Below, piece by piece: positions 37,851 to 38,024 of a DNA stretch of 38,024 nucleotides. The notes under the pieces are model-generated. The model was given only the letters and a program-made list of their open reading frames with translations, searched no databases and was not told where the DNA came from. How positions within the stretch are numbered: position 1 is the stretch's first letter; every line of letters begins with the position of its first letter. Position numbers and translations under genes: made by a program. The DNA comes from a virus. The DNA is taken from positions 1-38,024 of the IMG/VR virus record IMGVR_UViG_3300034061_003894; one strand, 5' to 3'.

Positions 37851-38024
37851 TCAGATGGTGATGGTCACGCGCGGCCTCGCGCTGGTCTGCCCGATGTCGA
37901 TCACGGTCGCGGCACTGAGCTGCGGGCCGGTGGCGGGCAGGCTGTAGATGATCGGGCGGCGGGGGCGAAGGAACTGGTACGGCGCCCGGTCGTACTCGAG
38001 CCGCTCGGCGTCGGAGCGACGGCG
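37851..38024 (-). CDS. C-terminal fragment, LamG-like virion protein
   Basis: The last 57 codons of a gene that enters from the right edge and ends at 37851. The visible part, with YDRAPYQFLRPRRPIIYSLP, resembles the C-termini of phage LamG-type proteins (often W/Y-Q-x-F-x-P-R-R-x-x-x-x-L-P). GC at third positions is high, as in real genes. It is a likely partner of the N-terminal fragment at 1-209, though the two are not in frame if the window is simply closed into a circle. Confidence 0.5.
   Translation of the reverse strand, partial: RRRSDAERLEYDRAPYQFLRPRRPIIYSLPATGPQLSAATVIDIGQTSARPRVTITI

Noticed and set aside
1-38024. Simple closed circle of the window
   Set aside because: Joining 38024 to 1 puts the LamG-like start and the right-edge fragment out of frame (383 bases), so bases are missing or the two are separate genes.
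1-38024. CRISPR arrays, rRNA, insertion sequences, reverse transcriptase/DGR
   Set aside because: No regular 25-40 bp spacer-repeat series, no transposase or reverse-transcriptase motifs, and no rRNA-like stretch was seen by eye; tRNAs cannot be excluded without a covariance search.

Overview
This window is nearly all of a temperate, lambda-type siphophage genome. It is GC-rich, with strong GC bias at third codon positions and dense ATGA, TGATG and GTGA overlaps. The gene content (GpA-family terminase, lambda-type portal, gpFII-like joiner, G/GT frameshift, tape measure, tail-tip protein J, tyrosine integrase, primase-helicase) points to a phage of a high-GC Gram-negative host. A beta-proteobacterium such as a member of Burkholderiales is a guess from style, not something the sequence proves. 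I saw no host genes, rRNA, tRNA, CRISPR array or insertion sequence.

Layout. The left arm (1-8543, minus) carries, in transcription order, the small and large terminase, a gpW-position protein, portal, a fused prohead protease/major capsid, head-completion proteins, three small structural proteins and the first 69 codons of a LamG-like protein. At 8670-13901 (minus) lie leftward early and middle genes: a Cro-like HTH protein, a ribbon-helix-helix protein, small proteins, a primase/SF3-type helicase, a 260-bp iteron-like array, a Q-like antiterminator with two strong hairpins, and a gpZ-like protein. At 13902-15023 sits the immunity region: a divergent promoter region, an XRE repressor, a secreted accessory protein and a second promoter with operator-like dyads. 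At 15024-18303 (plus) is a chain of about a dozen small overlapping early genes: a dNMP kinase, an Acb2/Tad1-like (anti-CBASS) candidate, DNA-binding proteins, two tiny membrane proteins and an excisionase-like protein. The integrase (18179-19168, minus) converges on the excisionase gene and overlaps it.

The right arm (19695-38024, minus) is, in transcription order: the end of a LamG-like protein, two large virion proteins and a small one, a fiber-tail adaptor, tail terminator, tail tube, G/GT, tape measure, tail-tip proteins, J, a tail protein, an SGNH-esterase fiber, the lysis cassette (XhlA-like protein, M15 endolysin, small holin) and three small proteins, closing with a terminator at 19598-19621.

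Reading the minus strand, the left arm runs off position 1 into a LamG-like gene and the right arm enters at 38024 inside what looks like the end of such a gene. The simplest reading is one late operon of about 28 kb (8543 to 1, then 38024 to 19695), cut inside one gene. The genome is then a circularly permuted or excised form, with a short piece of that gene missing from the window.

Inferred control: the repressor acts on two promoters flanking the immunity region. Leftward transcription makes the replication proteins and then Q. Q lets polymerase pass the terminators at 9684-9589 into the late operon. Integrase and excisionase set integration and excision. Functions are assigned from motifs and gene order; no database search was possible.
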